Of a DNA stretch of 64,000 bases, positions 12,701 through 25,035 are shown one piece after another. Within the stretch, counting starts at the first letter, position 1; each line of letters starts with the position of its first letter. The stretch comes from Sindora glabra. Taxonomy: Eukaryota; Streptophyta; Magnoliopsida; Fabales; Fabaceae. A model generated the notes under the pieces. That model searched no databases. It was not told the origin of the DNA and worked only from the letters and a program-made list of their open reading frames with translations. The position numbers and the translations under genes are program-made. Location: positions 56,481,057-56,545,056 of the forward strand of contig CM035236.1 in the NCBI GenBank assembly GCA_020226215.1, in the 5' to 3' direction.

Positions 12701-14612
12701 TTCCAAATATGTATAAATTATGGTTATTTCATCAATCACATGGAATTCTATTACAATTGCTCCTTCTAAAAAAAGTAGTGGGATAGTTTGATAAATAAGG
12801 TGATACCCCCACTTTAGGAATTAGGAGTTCTAGGGAGTAAAATACTTTTTCCTTCCTTGGTGATGTTTTCATATCTCTCGACAATGGAACAAGATCATAT
12901 GTCCCAAAGGTAATCATAGTGATGTTAACATAAGCCATTCCTTTTTCAAAATCTAATCTTATCTTTCCATCCTTTTCAAGCCTTAAGATTATTTCCTTGA
13001 GAATGAAACACTTCTCAAATTAATGACTAAATATTTGATGGTACCTGTAATACTTGGTATAATTAATTTTAATTGTTTCTTTCGGAAACTTATAGGTTAA
13101 AAGCTTAATTAGATTTTGTTCTAGCAACTAGTCAAGAATGCAAGAAACTTTTGAACCTAAGAATGGGTACTCTTTCTCTTTAAGCTACTTCAAGGCAAGT
13201 TTAGCCTTGTCTTAATTTTAGTAGTTCAATACTTTAGATTTAGGTTTAAGTTTATTCTTGAACTTTAAAGAGATTTTAGCAAGAGTTATTGTAACAACCA
13301 TGATCTCTTTTGACTCTAAGGGTTTTCCATCTTTCTTCACATCTTTCTTCAAATCTTTCATTTTTTAAGAATTAGAAAGTAAAAAACTTTCATGTCTTGT
13401 AATCTCCATTTCCAAGTTATGAAACCTAGTTGCTAATTCCTTAAAGGAATATGGCATGATTACTTTGAGATAGTAAAGTGATATCTAATGCATGCCCTGG
13501 ACACACATGTCAATAAAGGATGCTTTGCTAATTGGCTCTTTACAACTTAGGATAAGATTCCTCCATCATTTGAGGTAATGGATGATGAACTTATCTTTCC
13601 TTTATTTTGTTGCAACCAATTTTGCAAGACCTATTATATAATGGGTGCTATAAAAGCATATGAAGAATTTACATTCTAGCTTGTCTTAACTATCTTTGGA
13701 ACCTACCTGAAAATCAATTTACTAATTAAAGGTGGAACCTTTAAGGGATCAAATAAACTATTTTATCATCAAACTCCCATAGTTCTAACATTGTTGCACA
13801 TTTCAATGAATGAGCAACATACTACCTTGGATATCCCTTTCTATCAAATTACTAGAATTTTGGAGGTTAATATTGGCATGCACATCTTATTAATCCTCTA
13901 AGAATATAATTTTGCATAAACCAAAGAAGACTATAGGAAGCCTTTATACTAAGCTTGAATTGTATCTACAATTATATGTTAGAGTTGTTGGATAGGTAAT
14001 GATGCCATAAAAACTTTGTCAAAATCCTAAAAGGCATCTTGGATGACCTTCTAGTCCTATTACTCTTCCTTTTTATTTTTACTCTAGCATTTCTAACTTT
14101 TCCATATTTAAAAGAAGTTTTAAGTCACTTGGAGCTAAAAAGTTTCTTCTATAAAAGTGGTTTATTCCTTTAATTAAGCCAATAAGGATTCAATTTATTT
14201 ATCTTTTTCTTCCACAACATTTGTTAATTTTTTAACAACTTTAGCCATTTTTTGGAAATGATTATTCATGGGCTTAGCTCTCGTTGTCATAACTATCACA
14301 ATATTTTCTAATTCATCAAAGGTGTAATCATCCTACCTTCTTTTTAGATACTTAAATGAAGTATGTGATTCAACACTTGAAATTGATGTGGTATAAAGTG
14401 TCACTTTCCATCCTTATGAATGAAGGACAATAATTACCACTTTTCCTTTTGAAAGTAACCACACCATTTTTTGCATAGTTAGAAAATTTTGCCAAGAAAG
14501 ACATCAATAAGGTTTTCTTAACCTTAGTTTTTGACCTATTGGCAAATATAGTTCTGCTTTTAGGATAATTTAGATTTTCCACAAGCACATGTATATTTTC
14601 CATATTTTCCAT
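12700..14612 (-). pseudogene. Gag region of the Tat-like element
   Basis: Two diagnostic stretches are visible on the minus strand. At about 13,510-13,380 'FIDMCVQGMH' leads to 'FKELATRFHNLEMEI', and at about 13,062-12,960 'YTKYYRYHQIFSH' is followed by 'FEKCFILKEIILRLEKDGKI'. Both are hallmarks of the gag region of Tat-type plant elements, the second holding Cys/His positions. An open stretch at 12938-12732 continues it. The first plausible ATG is at 14612, opening 'MENMENIHVLVENLNYPKSR'. Several stops break the frame, so this is a dead copy. Confidence 0.75.
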
Positions 14613-15223
14613 GGTTGAATTTTAGCTTTTGGCTTTGATCTTGATTTAGGAACTAACCTTTCTTTTAAACAAAAAGATGAGAGAAAGATAACATCTCACC
14701 AAGTGTACTAGAAATTTGGGCACACAAATTTCATGTATTAAGTACACTATCATTTGATAGATAAATTACAAAATTTAATTCCTTAATTTGTAGGAATTCT
14801 CTTCCTTTCACTCCTCTAATTAACTTATCATCTTTCAAGTTAAAGGAGAGAAACTTGGGCTTAATATCCTTCTTCAACCTAGATTTGGAGAGTTGGAAAT
14901 GTCCTCTTAAGGCTATGTTGATCTTCTTAAAAACTTAAAGATACTTTTGATGGATGCACCTAAGATTATATCTTGTTAGCAATAAGAGATTTACATCTTT
15001 TATCTTTTTCCTCCCTTTTGAAAAAGTTAAATGACTTTTTTACTTGAAGTACTTAAGAGGTTTTACTTTTGATACTTACACAAGCCTTTTATCTTCTTTC
15101 TTGATGGGGTTTAAAGGTTTGAAGGCAACTCTAAAAGGAAATACTTGAGAGTTTTCTCTCTTTGCTTACAAAACTTTTATTTCACCACCCTTTCTTATGT
15201 TTCCTTTGTTGTGAACCCTTAGG

Positions 15224-15233
15224 CTATTTATAA
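15224..15233 (-). promoter_or_regulatory. TATA box of the Tat LTR
   Basis: The minus strand reads TTATAAATAG, then CCTAAGGGTTCACAACAAAGG, upstream of the gag remnant and pointing toward it. This is a good plant TATA box for the LTR promoter; the start site is inferred. Confidence 0.5.
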
Positions 15234-15249
15234 ATTCTAAGAGAGCTTT

Positions 15250-15425
15250 TTAAGTTGAATAATTATACATCAATTATATAACTAACATAATAATCATTTT
15301 TCAGATCAATTATATAACTAATGTTACAACAATGAATATATAATAACTTTTGATAAGACATACATATATAACTAACATCATAATAATGTATATACAATGA
15401 CACTTGATAAGATATAGGTCAAGTA
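15250..15425. repeat. Three diverged tandem repeats (about 57 bp)
   Basis: The phrase 'ATATAACTAACAT' or 'ATATAACTAATGT' recurs three times. Copies two and three share 'CTTTTGATAAGACAT' or 'CACTTGATAAGATAT' and 'ATATACAATG'. These could be U3 enhancer-like repeats or subterminal repeats of a CACTA end at 15,487. Confidence 0.5.
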
Positions 15426-15689
15426 TCAATTAAAAACCAATAAATAATGTGCTAAATGCTGATATAATCTCCTTTTCTATAGTAGTGATATTTTACACTT
15501 TTCATAAAATATTACAATTTTGCTTTTTTTACTTAGGTTTAAATTTGATTCATTATCAGTTTAACTTAATTTTACATTATCACTCATGCATATATTGTCA
15601 CATCAATAAAAACTTTTAATACATTTTTATTATTAGTAAAAATTAGTAATTTTTAATAACGTGTCATTTTTTATTTATTGATCTATTTT

Positions 15690-16470
15690 GTATAAATAAC
15701 TTATAAGTTAGTTAATAATTAATAAGTTATTTAGCAGTTTATAAGTTAATTGATAACTAATAACTAATAAGTTAACTAATTATATAATAAGTGTTTTGCA
15801 ATATTTTTTGTTGAACAACTTGAAAATATAAAATTATGTAAAAAGATATTAATATAAAATAAATATATAAATTAAATTAATTCATATCTTTTTAAAAAAT
15901 AAATTATATTAACGTAATCAAAATGTTTAATATAAAAATATAATTACATAAAATTTAATTAATTATATTTTATAATTTATTTACTTACATAATTTTTATT
16001 TAATTATTATTTATAATATTAATATAATTAATTGTACTTTAAGACATTACATATTTATTTACATGCTCATTCTTATATATTTATAGTTTAGTATAAGCAT
16101 ATAATTAACTAAAATTGAGTTAATTATAATTTATGACATCATACATTTATTTATTTATTTATTTACTCATTTTTATTTGTCTAGGATTTAAGGTAAGAAT
16201 GTAAATACCTAAAAATAAATTAATTATAATTTTTGGTATAACATGTTTATTTACTTATTTTTATTTAATTATTTATAGTAAATTTATGATATTATATATT
16301 TATTTACTTAATTAATTTTTATTTATTATTTAAAATAAAATATAATCATTTATTAAGGTTATGAGTTATAAATTAATAAAAAAAGATGAATTGAAAAAAA
16401 TTAAAAAGCTATCAGCTTATAAGTTATTTAAGATAACTTATTAAATTAAATTTTATTTTTTTTATAAAGT
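15690..16470. mobile_element. Candidate AT-rich MITE with degenerate terminal inverted repeats
   Basis: The left part reads 'AATAAGTTATTTAGCAGTTTATAAG'-like sequence near 15.72 kb. The right part near 16.41-16.45 kb carries the inverse, 'CAGCTTATAAGTTATTTAAG' then 'ATAACTTATTAAA'. Between them a roughly 100-130 bp AT unit containing 'TTAATTATAATTT' and 'TTTATTTACTTATTTTTATT' recurs three or four times. Related sequence in inverse orientation occurs at 35.5-35.9 kb. The extreme AT content makes chance similarity likely, so the call is weak. Confidence 0.3.
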
Positions 16471-16750
16471 AGTGCATAAAATATATTTAAAGATTAATTT
16501 ATAATTTATTAATCAAATTTATAAATTATAAATTAATTTATTTGCTATATAAATCCAAAAATATATTTGGTTATATATGATATATGAATACACATGTTAA
16601 ACATGAATACATCATGTTCTCTAGGCATTACTTTGCTATTCTACATAGATATAGGATCCCCCACATTTTATTATTACAAGTCATAAAATCCATTTGCTAG
16701 CCTTTCAAATTGTAGAAATTCTTACATATATCCTATATTAGATTAGATTA

Positions 16751-17603
16751 AGATGGTATTTGATTTGTGGAACCTTTCTCTCATTTTCAAGAATATTTTA
16801 AGGAAATATGAACTTCTTATTTTTAATTTAAATTTTAGAAAAATATTTTTGAAAATATTTTTAACTCAACATTTTGTCAAAATATTTTCATAAGGAGGTG
16901 AATATTATATATTCCTATGATATGGCAATATTTAATTGATATAAAAGAACTATTTTGCTCATCCCACCATTCACCTCAACCACTACCCACCATCATCTAT
17001 CAATGGCCACTGTCCACTATCATTTATTATTGGTGGTCATCATTAGCTATCACTTATTTTTTGTGACCATTATCGATCACCACCCATTGCTGGTGACGAA
17101 GGTCCACTACCACCTATGGTTAGTAAGCTTTATTGATCATCATCCACCACTAATAACTATTGTTCATCACTACCTACCACCAAACACCACCTATCATTCA
17201 TAACAATCATTGATCACTATCCATTGCTAATGACTACCACCGACTATCATTCATTTTGGATAATCATCATCAACTATCATTCATTTCAAGCAATCTCTGC
17301 CACTTGCACCTATTGTCAATGACCATCATTAGCCACCATTTACTATTAATGACTATCATCTACCATCACTATTACCATTACTGCCTACCATTAGTGACCA
17401 CCATTATCATTGGTAACCATTCAATTTTTAATGAAGAAACTTTTGTTATAAAATAATATTTTTAAAAATATTTAAAATATAATATTAAAATATTTTTAAG
17501 AACATTTTTAATTGAAGTAAATATGAGAATGTTGTATTCTCAAAAATTAAACTCCTAAGAATTACATTCTCAAGAATGTTTGATTTTGCAAACTAAACAT
17601 CAC
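16751..17603 (+). mobile_element. Tourist-like (PIF/Harbinger) MITE with internal minisatellite
   Basis: TTA occurs immediately outside both ends (16748-16750 and 17604-17606), the target-site duplication of PIF/Harbinger elements. The left end reads AGATGGTATTTGATTTG; the right end on the minus strand reads GTGATGTTTAGTTTGC, an imperfect terminal inverted repeat. Subterminal arms are rich in AAAAATATTTT. The centre is a degenerate CAC/CAT-rich minisatellite. A second copy in opposite orientation lies at 36,274-37,010. No transposase is present, so it is non-autonomous. Confidence 0.65.
16955..17430 (+). repeat. Degenerate CCACYATCAT-type minisatellite inside the MITE
   Basis: Short units such as CACCATCATC, CACTATCATT and TGACCACCATTATC repeat with strong drift over about 475 bp. 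They create long open frames rich in His, Tyr and Ile (16955-17203 and 17256-17456). These are repeat translations, not genes: there is no recognised domain, and the homologous copy at 36.5-36.8 kb does not keep the frame. Confidence 0.65.
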
Positions 17604-17606
17604 TTA

Positions 17607-18314
17607 AGTGATTATTATTTGACACTCATATTAATAAATTAATTAGTTTTGAAAAATTTTGTAATAAAAATATTAATAGTTATTTTGATAATTAAAAAAT
17701 TAATTTAAATAAGTTAATATATAAAACATATACAAAAATTATTCTTTGTGTATAACTTTTTGCATGAGAATTTTTTATATACATAAAATGAATTATATTA
17801 AATTATTAAAAATAATTTTTTAAATACCTAATTACATAAGAATTTAAATTCAATGTAATAACTATAATTGTAGCTACTATATCTAATCTTCTAGATGAGT
17901 AGTCCTTATACTTTCATTAGTCTCATAGCACAAATTTTTTTTTTTAAAATATTTGATTAGTGAGAAACTAGGGAAAATGTAAAAACCCATTCATTTAGAT
18001 AGTTAGATACAATACTTTAATGTAAATATATATACTTTTTTGTATGCATTATTAAAGTTATTTATAATTGTTATTGTATGATTTAATATTGTTTAAAGGT
18101 GGTGCTCTTTTGCTTTAGCAGGTGTATCCTTATCATTTATGTAATAGATTTGGTTTTTAACTTTCAAGTAGTAATATTGGTACTTTCTTTTGAAAAAAAA
18201 AGTTTATGTAAAAAAACCTAATCTGGAAAAGTAAAATTATGTCATACTTAAAATCGAGTAGTAAAAAGCAATAATTTGATAAAAATAAGAAAACAACATT
18301 AGTTAGTCATTAAT
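17607..18314. other. No gene or named element seen
   Basis: AT-rich intergenic DNA with homopolymer runs near 17.93 kb. No coding signal or terminal repeat was found. Confidence 0.6.
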
Positions 18315-19692
18315 CACTAGGATGAATACTATACAATGTTAATTTTATTCCATAACCAACGTAGAATGCTTTAACGATGTCATTTTTCTTTCTTTAAAAT
18401 TTGCAAAAATGAAAGTGGGAGTCAAAATGAAAGGGAAGCTTATCCTAACACCAAATTATAGATTATAAAGCAAAAGGGCATTCTTATGAATTTTATAATG
18501 CCTTATGGAGAGATTAACTAATTGATTTTCTCTTGAAAGCAAGTAGTCTGCTATAATTTCTTCACACAAAAGATCATCTTATCTTAAGTTTAACCTTGCT
18601 ATTATTTTCTTTCATTGTCGTCTCTTCTTAACATTAAAGTCAATATGAATGCTTCATTTTTCCTCTAAACTTAATGAAGAATGACTATTTGTTACATATT
18701 ATGTTGATTTGTTTGGATTTTGTATTTTTTATTTCATTATTTAAGGTTTTGGATGGTATAGGTTTTTTAAAGAAAAGGCAATGGATTTTTTGCTTAGAAA
18801 AATAAATCGATAGGTATTTCTATACAAAGGGCTATAATGACAAGAGCATTATGGAAACAATATACAATATCACCAAAGTTTAATGGCATAAGCTAAGTAA
18901 TAAATATCTCTTCAATAGAAGTATATTGTATTAATGTTGCATTTACAACATCAATTTTGATATGCTTATACTATTCTTTTACCATAATGGTTTCACAAAG
19001 ATTTCACTTAAGGGTTATGTCATTAAAAGACAATGCAACTTGCTTCTATGCATTTAAAGGCAATATTCCTAGTTTTTGCAACATGTACATATCATATATC
19101 TTCTAATTAAATGTATGAAATTGTTGTCATTAGGTGTTTGTTAGACTTAAGATGTTATTTTTTTACCATAAATACATTGAGATAGGGCTTGAATACTATT
19201 ATCTTACTGCTTGTATAATAAGGAGTTGTTGGATTCTATAATTAGGTTCAAATATGGCTCTATGGGTAAAGGGATTTAGGAGAATTCTAATGGATAAAAA
19301 CAAGTAAATAATGTTAATTATTTTATAAAATCATCATCATATCATACATCATATGTTAGTTATTTAATGGAAACCGACATACTAGATGAAATTAAAAATA
19401 TTAAAAAAGTCAATTTTCAACAACAATTTATCAACCAATGTTTGATATAAATAATAACATCAATTATTAGACTAAAAAAACTAACCTTTATTATAATTAT
19501 TCAATAATATTTAAGAACTAAACACATCAATTTTCATGTAAAAAAAATTGACATTTTTACTTATATTCAACTTTACTATAAAAATCAACATTGAATATAT
19601 CAAATATACAATAATGCCAATATATATGTCAATGAATAGCTAATGTAGAATAGATTAAACAACTAATGTTAAATAACAATTCAATAGTAGTG
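18315..19692. mobile_element. CACTA-like non-autonomous transposon
   Basis: The left end reads CACTAGGATGAATACTATAC; the right end on the minus strand reads CACTACTATTGAATTG, with 'AATGTTAATTTT' or 'AACATTAGTT' just inside both. Subterminal motifs around 'ATGTTGATTTTTA' and 'ACATCAATT' repeat within the last 350 bp. Flanking triplets are AAT and AGT, so a 3-bp duplication is only two-thirds conserved. The interior (18.4-19.3 kb) has no open frame I can place. Confidence 0.45.
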
Positions 19693-20386
19693 AGTGTAAC
19701 AAAATTAATTTTCGTTCACAAAAACTTATAGAAAAATATGCTTCACATACACATATTTTTCGCACATATTTTTCGCATGATGGTATCATGGTTGAATTCA
19801 AACTTAAATTTTTTTTAATATTAGAACATTAGAAAAATTATTATAGTTGTTACATTGAAATAAAACATTAAATTGAAAACAATCATATAACTAATATTAA
19901 TAAAGAACATGTGACTTCTCAACATCACTCATTTGTATAATGCTAAAAATCACATTACTTTAAAAATAAATATTTAAACAATATTTTAAAAATTAGATAG
20001 AATAACTAGCAAAAGAAGATAACCAATTATCATTTAATTACTTAAAAGAATAATTAAATCAAATTAATCAATAAATATATCAAATGAAAACTATGACTTA
20101 TTAATGATTACATTAGTTGAATTTAATTAACTAAAACATCAATTTGACCCTCACGAATATAAATTTTTATAATATAGTCTCTATTAAAACTTCCTTCTCA
20201 ATTTTGCCCTTAGTAAAATGAACTTTCTTAAATCAAGTCTTTCTCATGCTCTTGTTCAACTTTCTCACACTTTACCAATTAAAATGATGATTTAAAAGCT
20301 TAGAGTCAGAGGTGATACTCTAAAATGCCTTATGTGAACACCAAGTATGGTTTTTATAAGAAAACTAAATGTCTACATGGATTTAA
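19693..20386. other. No gene seen; AT-rich spacer
   Basis: No open frame or terminal repeat stands out. The block ends where the copia LTR starts (TGTTAGAAAAATAG at 20387). Confidence 0.55.
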
Positions 20387-21058
20387 TGTTAGAAAAATAG
20401 ATCATAGATTTCAAAAAGCCAATTAGAGGATCATGGTCATCATATTATATATCATATAGTTTTTGCAAGACACTAAATAGGAAATAATTATAGTAGAAAA
20501 TCATACTTGAATGTTAATCTAATGTCCTTGATAATAGATCTAATACAATCTCTAATTATATAATATCTCTATGTTAGATCTAATATAATCTCTAATTATA
20601 TAATATCTCTATATTGCATATCTAATACAATCTTTAATATATAATATCTCTATATTTTAGATCTATATGTCTCCAGGTTCACATCAATCTAATCAATTTC
20701 CTCGAATATGAAAGAAAATAAAGAAAAGATAGTAAAAGGTTAAAAAGGAGTTACCCAACTCTCATCTCTTATATACATTACAAGCTATGTTTTAATGAGG
20801 TAATTACAAGTGTATATAGGGTGAGACTTGAAACCTCTCCCTTATGGATCAAACTAAGTTACTTGCCCATTATAGAAAACACAGAAACAAAAGATCACAA
20901 AATAAAACATTCACAAGGCATAAGTATCCAAATAGGATTCAATAATAATATGATCACTAACTTAAGCCTAACCAAATGCTTTACATTATTTTGTATATTT
21001 GTTAATCCAAGTCTACAAATCATCATTAATTATATTATTCTACAAAATAATTTGAACA
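20387..21058 (-). repeat. 3' LTR of the copia/LARD element
   Basis: Plus-strand ends are TGTTAGAAAAATAG and ATAATTTGAACA. The body contains 'AATATCTCTATATT' three times around 20.56-20.66 kb and 'TAGGGTGAGACTTGAAACC'. The same phrases in the same order recur at 28.4-28.6 and 28.8-29.0 kb, which identifies these as LTR copies. Confidence 0.7.
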
Positions 21059-21070
21059 ATCTCTCACTTA
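21059..21070 (-). other. Polypurine tract
   Basis: The minus strand reads TAAGTGAGAGAT directly before the LTR start at 21058, the position of the plus-strand primer. Copia elements commonly have AAGTGGGAGAT here. Confidence 0.6.
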
Positions 21071-21298
21071 GCTAGCATAATCAAAGGAACAAAACTTGGG
21101 ATTATAGTAATAAGGAATGCCAAATGATAAGCATGACACTATTAGAGTCATAGGTCTAAAATGAAATCATAAGCCTTTAACATAAGGATCATTATATTTA
21201 GTAGGAATACTAATGTCACATATGTCAAGACTTACACCTTAATAACCAAAATAGAAAGTGGATATAGAGTAACCAATATATATATATAGAAAATGTGA

Positions 21299-21302
<4 letters not shown>

Positions 21303-21364
<62 letters not shown>
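21303..21364. repeat. (AT)n microsatellite
   Basis: About 60 bp of near-perfect AT dinucleotide inside the copia/LARD interior, preceded by a shorter run at 21.27-21.29 kb. Confidence 0.95.
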
Positions 21365-21366
<2 letters not shown>

Positions 21367-21631
21367 ATTTTATGGTCTAAGAATCTACCTAAAATAACAA
21401 ATGAGATTCAAAAATCTCAACACAATAAACAAGATAGGGTTTAAAAGTCTCTAGATACTAAACAATAAGGTGCATTTTTAACAAATATGACAATATCAGC
21501 ATATAAAATAAATCATATATGCATGTAACAAACATCATGTATATATACTCCCACTATCTAGTGCATCATAAGGCTAAATGAACCCCATATACTTATAAAG
21601 TACGATTTACATATACATACCCAAAATATAT

Positions 21632-24280
21632 TGTAATACTTGAGTTAATATTTAAATCCTTCTATTTTTTTATGTTTCAAAATATTTATTTTAATCAATT
21701 GTATTATTTGAAAAAATTTTATTTAAACAAATTTTGAATAAATAAAATAAATAATTGTATATTTTATTATTTAAATGTTATTTATTTTATTTTATGATAA
21801 AATTTTAAAATTTAATATTTTCATTCAAGTGATATTATGATAATATTTACTTGGTTAAATTGTTGTTTAAGATTTATTTAATGATTTCTATTGTGTTTTT
21901 ATCATAAAACTAAGAATATTTTAGTAATTGTGAGTGTGATGATTTATCAACTATACACTTATGTTATAATAAATGATTTTCTAAAATTTTTATAAAATTA
22001 TAGGATATTTATTTTTTAGTTCTTAACTTTTATTAAATTATTATGCGAACCATTCGGGAATTAGAAATATTCAAAATTAACATTGAATGGCCTTAGTTTA
22101 ATTAAATTAGAATAGGTATGAGCAAGGATTAATTTTATTTCATAGATATCTTGCATCTTGTTACACAAAATCCTTTTTTTAAGAAATTAACTTAATAGAG
22201 GGCTAAGATAAAAAAGAATTTGAGCTCATGGTACATTTATTACACATTATAGGTCAACACCTACTTTTTCTCTCTTGCCTTCATATTTTTTCTCTAGTTA
22301 GCCATTCCTTTTCTAACTTTCTTCTTTTATACCACTAACTTGTTTCGTCCAACCACCGCCTGACATTGAAGTATCATTGTTGCTGGTGCTCATTTTCCCT
22401 TCTCCATTCTAGTTCAATAGTAACTCATATGTAAGGGTAAAATAGTTAAAAAAATGCAGCAGAAAGTAAGAGGAAATATAACTAATAGCTATTCTTCTCG
22501 TTGACAAACTGTTATGCCACCACTACCACTATTAAGGAGGCAGAAGCCTTCATAAAAGGACGTAAACCTCTTAAGAGCATAAAATCTCAATATTTTTTTA
22601 TTGTATAGCTTGATCTAGAAATTTATAAATTTACATCTCTCAATCTTTTAGAAATAATTTTAGAAATATAAGAAAGTGATGATTCAAATTGTTAAAGTAG
22701 CATGATTAAAGCTTATGATAGGAATTTTTAAGAGAAAATGGTTAGTTAATATTAGTATACTTTTAATTTATTCTTCTAAATTGGTATGTAAAAGGAAAAG
22801 AAAAGACAAGCATGGATGCTTAGAACTCTTGAGAAGATTAGCATCTTAAGGTGAGTATAAGTCCTACTTATACTTGCTATTTCAATTAATTTCATGCTTT
22901 TAATCATTGTGTATATCAATGTTATTTATTTACATATATACTTGTTTTTTGATATAACTATTGATTCAGATGCATTATGGGCAATGAACATTAATTCTAA
23001 ATAATGGTTGACACTTAATTTATAATGAATATATACATATCTATCTTGTGAAATACTATTGCATATTTCTAAAGCCTTGCAATGAAGACAATGCATTACT
23101 ATTGCTTGATTATGGTTAATTATGATCATGTTTTATAAAATAGTATATTATTATTAGGTATATAAATTATAGCCATATAAGAGAGGCATGGTATTACTAT
23201 TTATGACTTTATTTGAATCATAGTTGGAATGAATTATTGTGTTAATTTTTAATTTGTGAAATATGATTAAAGTAATGCCTTGACCATGATTGAAGTGATG
23301 AGATAGGGTGAATATAATTATATATTTAGTACCAAATCCGAGAAAATATTTGTAAAAGGATACAATTAGCTCCAAAGGAATAAGGTTGAGCCTGTGAAAG
23401 ATTAAGGTTAATCATGAGTCACAAGGAAATTAATTATCTTCTTTTTATTATACATTTTTATTCTTGTGATGTCGAATGTGTGATGACATATTTATGGATA
23501 TACCTATGCTAATAAATAGGTGGTATAAGCTAATGTGAGAATCTTGTTATTTAATGTCCTATTTGTGTATTATTCTTAAAAAATTTACTAATCTTATGAG
23601 TATTTTACCCCTTTCTTATAAGCATGTTTGAAGAATCTTCACTATTAGATTTTAGGAATTCAATGGGCATTATAGCTCCACTTTCCTAGAAATTCTACAT
23701 ATGTAGGAGTTAGATAACATGTAAACTAAAAATTTGCTTGTGAATTGAAAGGACTAGGTATGAAAACTAATGGATTATTACCTAATGATTTATTTGGTTA
23801 CTTGAAATTATTCTTTAACTAAGTTTTTAAAATATTAGTTTTAAATAAATATATACTCACTGAATTTATATAACTCATTCTTCTTTTATCTTTAGCATTT
23901 CAAGTTTAACTTAAATTATCAAGTTAAGTTGCTTTTAAAAAGGTCCAGGGCATTTCTAATACAAAATTGACAATTTGGAAGATGTCAATTGAAAACCTGA
24001 TCTTAATAAATAGTGTGTAAAATTTTTGCTTATTTTCATGCGTGGTTGTGATGTAGTATTTATCAATTAAGATACAAGAATTTTATTCTAAGGCAAATAG
24101 CCCTCTTTAGTGTCCAAAGATAGGAAACTTTGTTTGTTTATTTTAAAATTTGTGTCACATTTTACTTACTATAAAAGTAAAGGTATTTTTGATAATTCAG
24201 AGTCTGTATAATCTGTCACTAACAATAGTGGAAATCAGATAATAGATTCCATATGGTCATGATCAGATTAGGTTACAACA
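21632..24280 (+). mobile_element. Solo LTR C, Ty3/gypsy, 2.65 kb
   Basis: It starts TGTAATACTTGAG and ends ...GATTAGGTTACAACA. Both flanks are TATAT (21627-21631 and 24281-24285), a perfect 5-bp target-site duplication, though in an AT-rich context. The terminal stretch 'GTGGAAATCAGATAATAG' then 'GGTCATGATCA' matches the end of solo LTR B ('GTGGAAATCGATAATGG' then 'GGTCATGATCA'), so B and C are one family in opposite orientations. Short open frames inside (22926-23375, minus) have no recognised domain. Confidence 0.82.
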
Positions 24281-24459
24281 TATATATACATACTTAAAAT
24301 ATGTATACTATAGCTATACTTAAATATGGCCACTTATATAATACATTTGATATACTATATAATTAAATTATAATACTCTAACTAATATAACATTTCATAA
24401 AGCCTTATTACCCCATTTAAATAATTAGACTCTAAATGATAAAAGTGGGTCATATAGCC

Positions 24460-25035
24460 ATCAATCACTATAAATATAAAACTAATTTATTTTTTCTTCA
24501 ATTATAATTAAGAGAAATAAGCAATAGCAACATCACAACATAGACTTATGGTCATAGTCTCTTAAACACTATATGAAACCTACTTACAATGGGTGATGCT
24601 ACACAACCCAATAAAAAATGCTGAATACATGCTCTGAAACAGTATTAACCCTTGGATTTCTAATACACAAAAGGCTTTATATCACATTAATAGCAAGCAA
24701 AGAGCGTTGTTATGTTTGGGAGATAATTTGGCTTGTATTTTTCAGGATAATTAGTATTTTTCACTTACAATTGTTACCTATGAAAAAGAAAAATTAAACT
24801 ATACTATTCTAAGTTATTGTCTCATAAAAAATATTTAATTAATTTATTCTAATTGAGTTACACTATAAATGTCTATCTAGTATTGTCAACAAAATAATGC
24901 CTCATATTGCCATTGTCACATATCCATCATGGATTATTAATCAAGAGTTTAAACATAATTGTAAGACCTCATACTATCATTGCTATAGATATACAATGGA
25001 TTATTAATTGACAATTTAAACATAATTGTGAGTGA
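24460..25035. repeat. Left arm of a large inverted duplication
   Basis: Phrases such as 'ATCACTATAAATATAAAAC', 'GTTATTGTCTCATAAAAAAT', 'TGGATTATTAATTGACAATT' and 'TTTAAACATAATTGT' reappear in inverse complement and matching order at 26450-26860. The left arm has an extra segment of roughly 180 bp (about 24,590-24,770) that the right arm lacks. Confidence 0.7.

Larger units (their letters stand above)
14717..15486 (-). repeat. Probable 5' LTR of the Tat-like element
   Basis: On the minus strand the sequence ...TTTGTGTGCCCA ends at 14717 and is followed by AATTTCTAGTACACTTGGTG, which resembles the primer-binding region after Tat-type LTRs. A TATA box and three diverged about 57-bp repeats lie within the block, as expected for U3. 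The right edge is uncertain: the sequence there (CACTACTATAGAAAAGG on the minus strand) looks like a CACTA terminus, so the outer boundary may belong to another element. Confidence 0.45.

Noticed and set aside
16955..17456. Two His/Tyr-rich plus-strand open frames as a small gene
   Set aside because: They are translations of a degenerate CACCATCAT minisatellite inside a MITE; the second copy at 36.5 kb does not keep the frame.
18300..19280. A possible copia reverse transcriptase remnant on the plus strand
   Set aside because: Scattered phrases looked copia-like, but no consecutive conserved blocks or YVDD box could be aligned.
22926..23375. Minus-strand open frames of 67 and 73 codons as genes
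   Set aside because: They lie inside solo LTR C, have no domain and have no matching conservation in LTR B.
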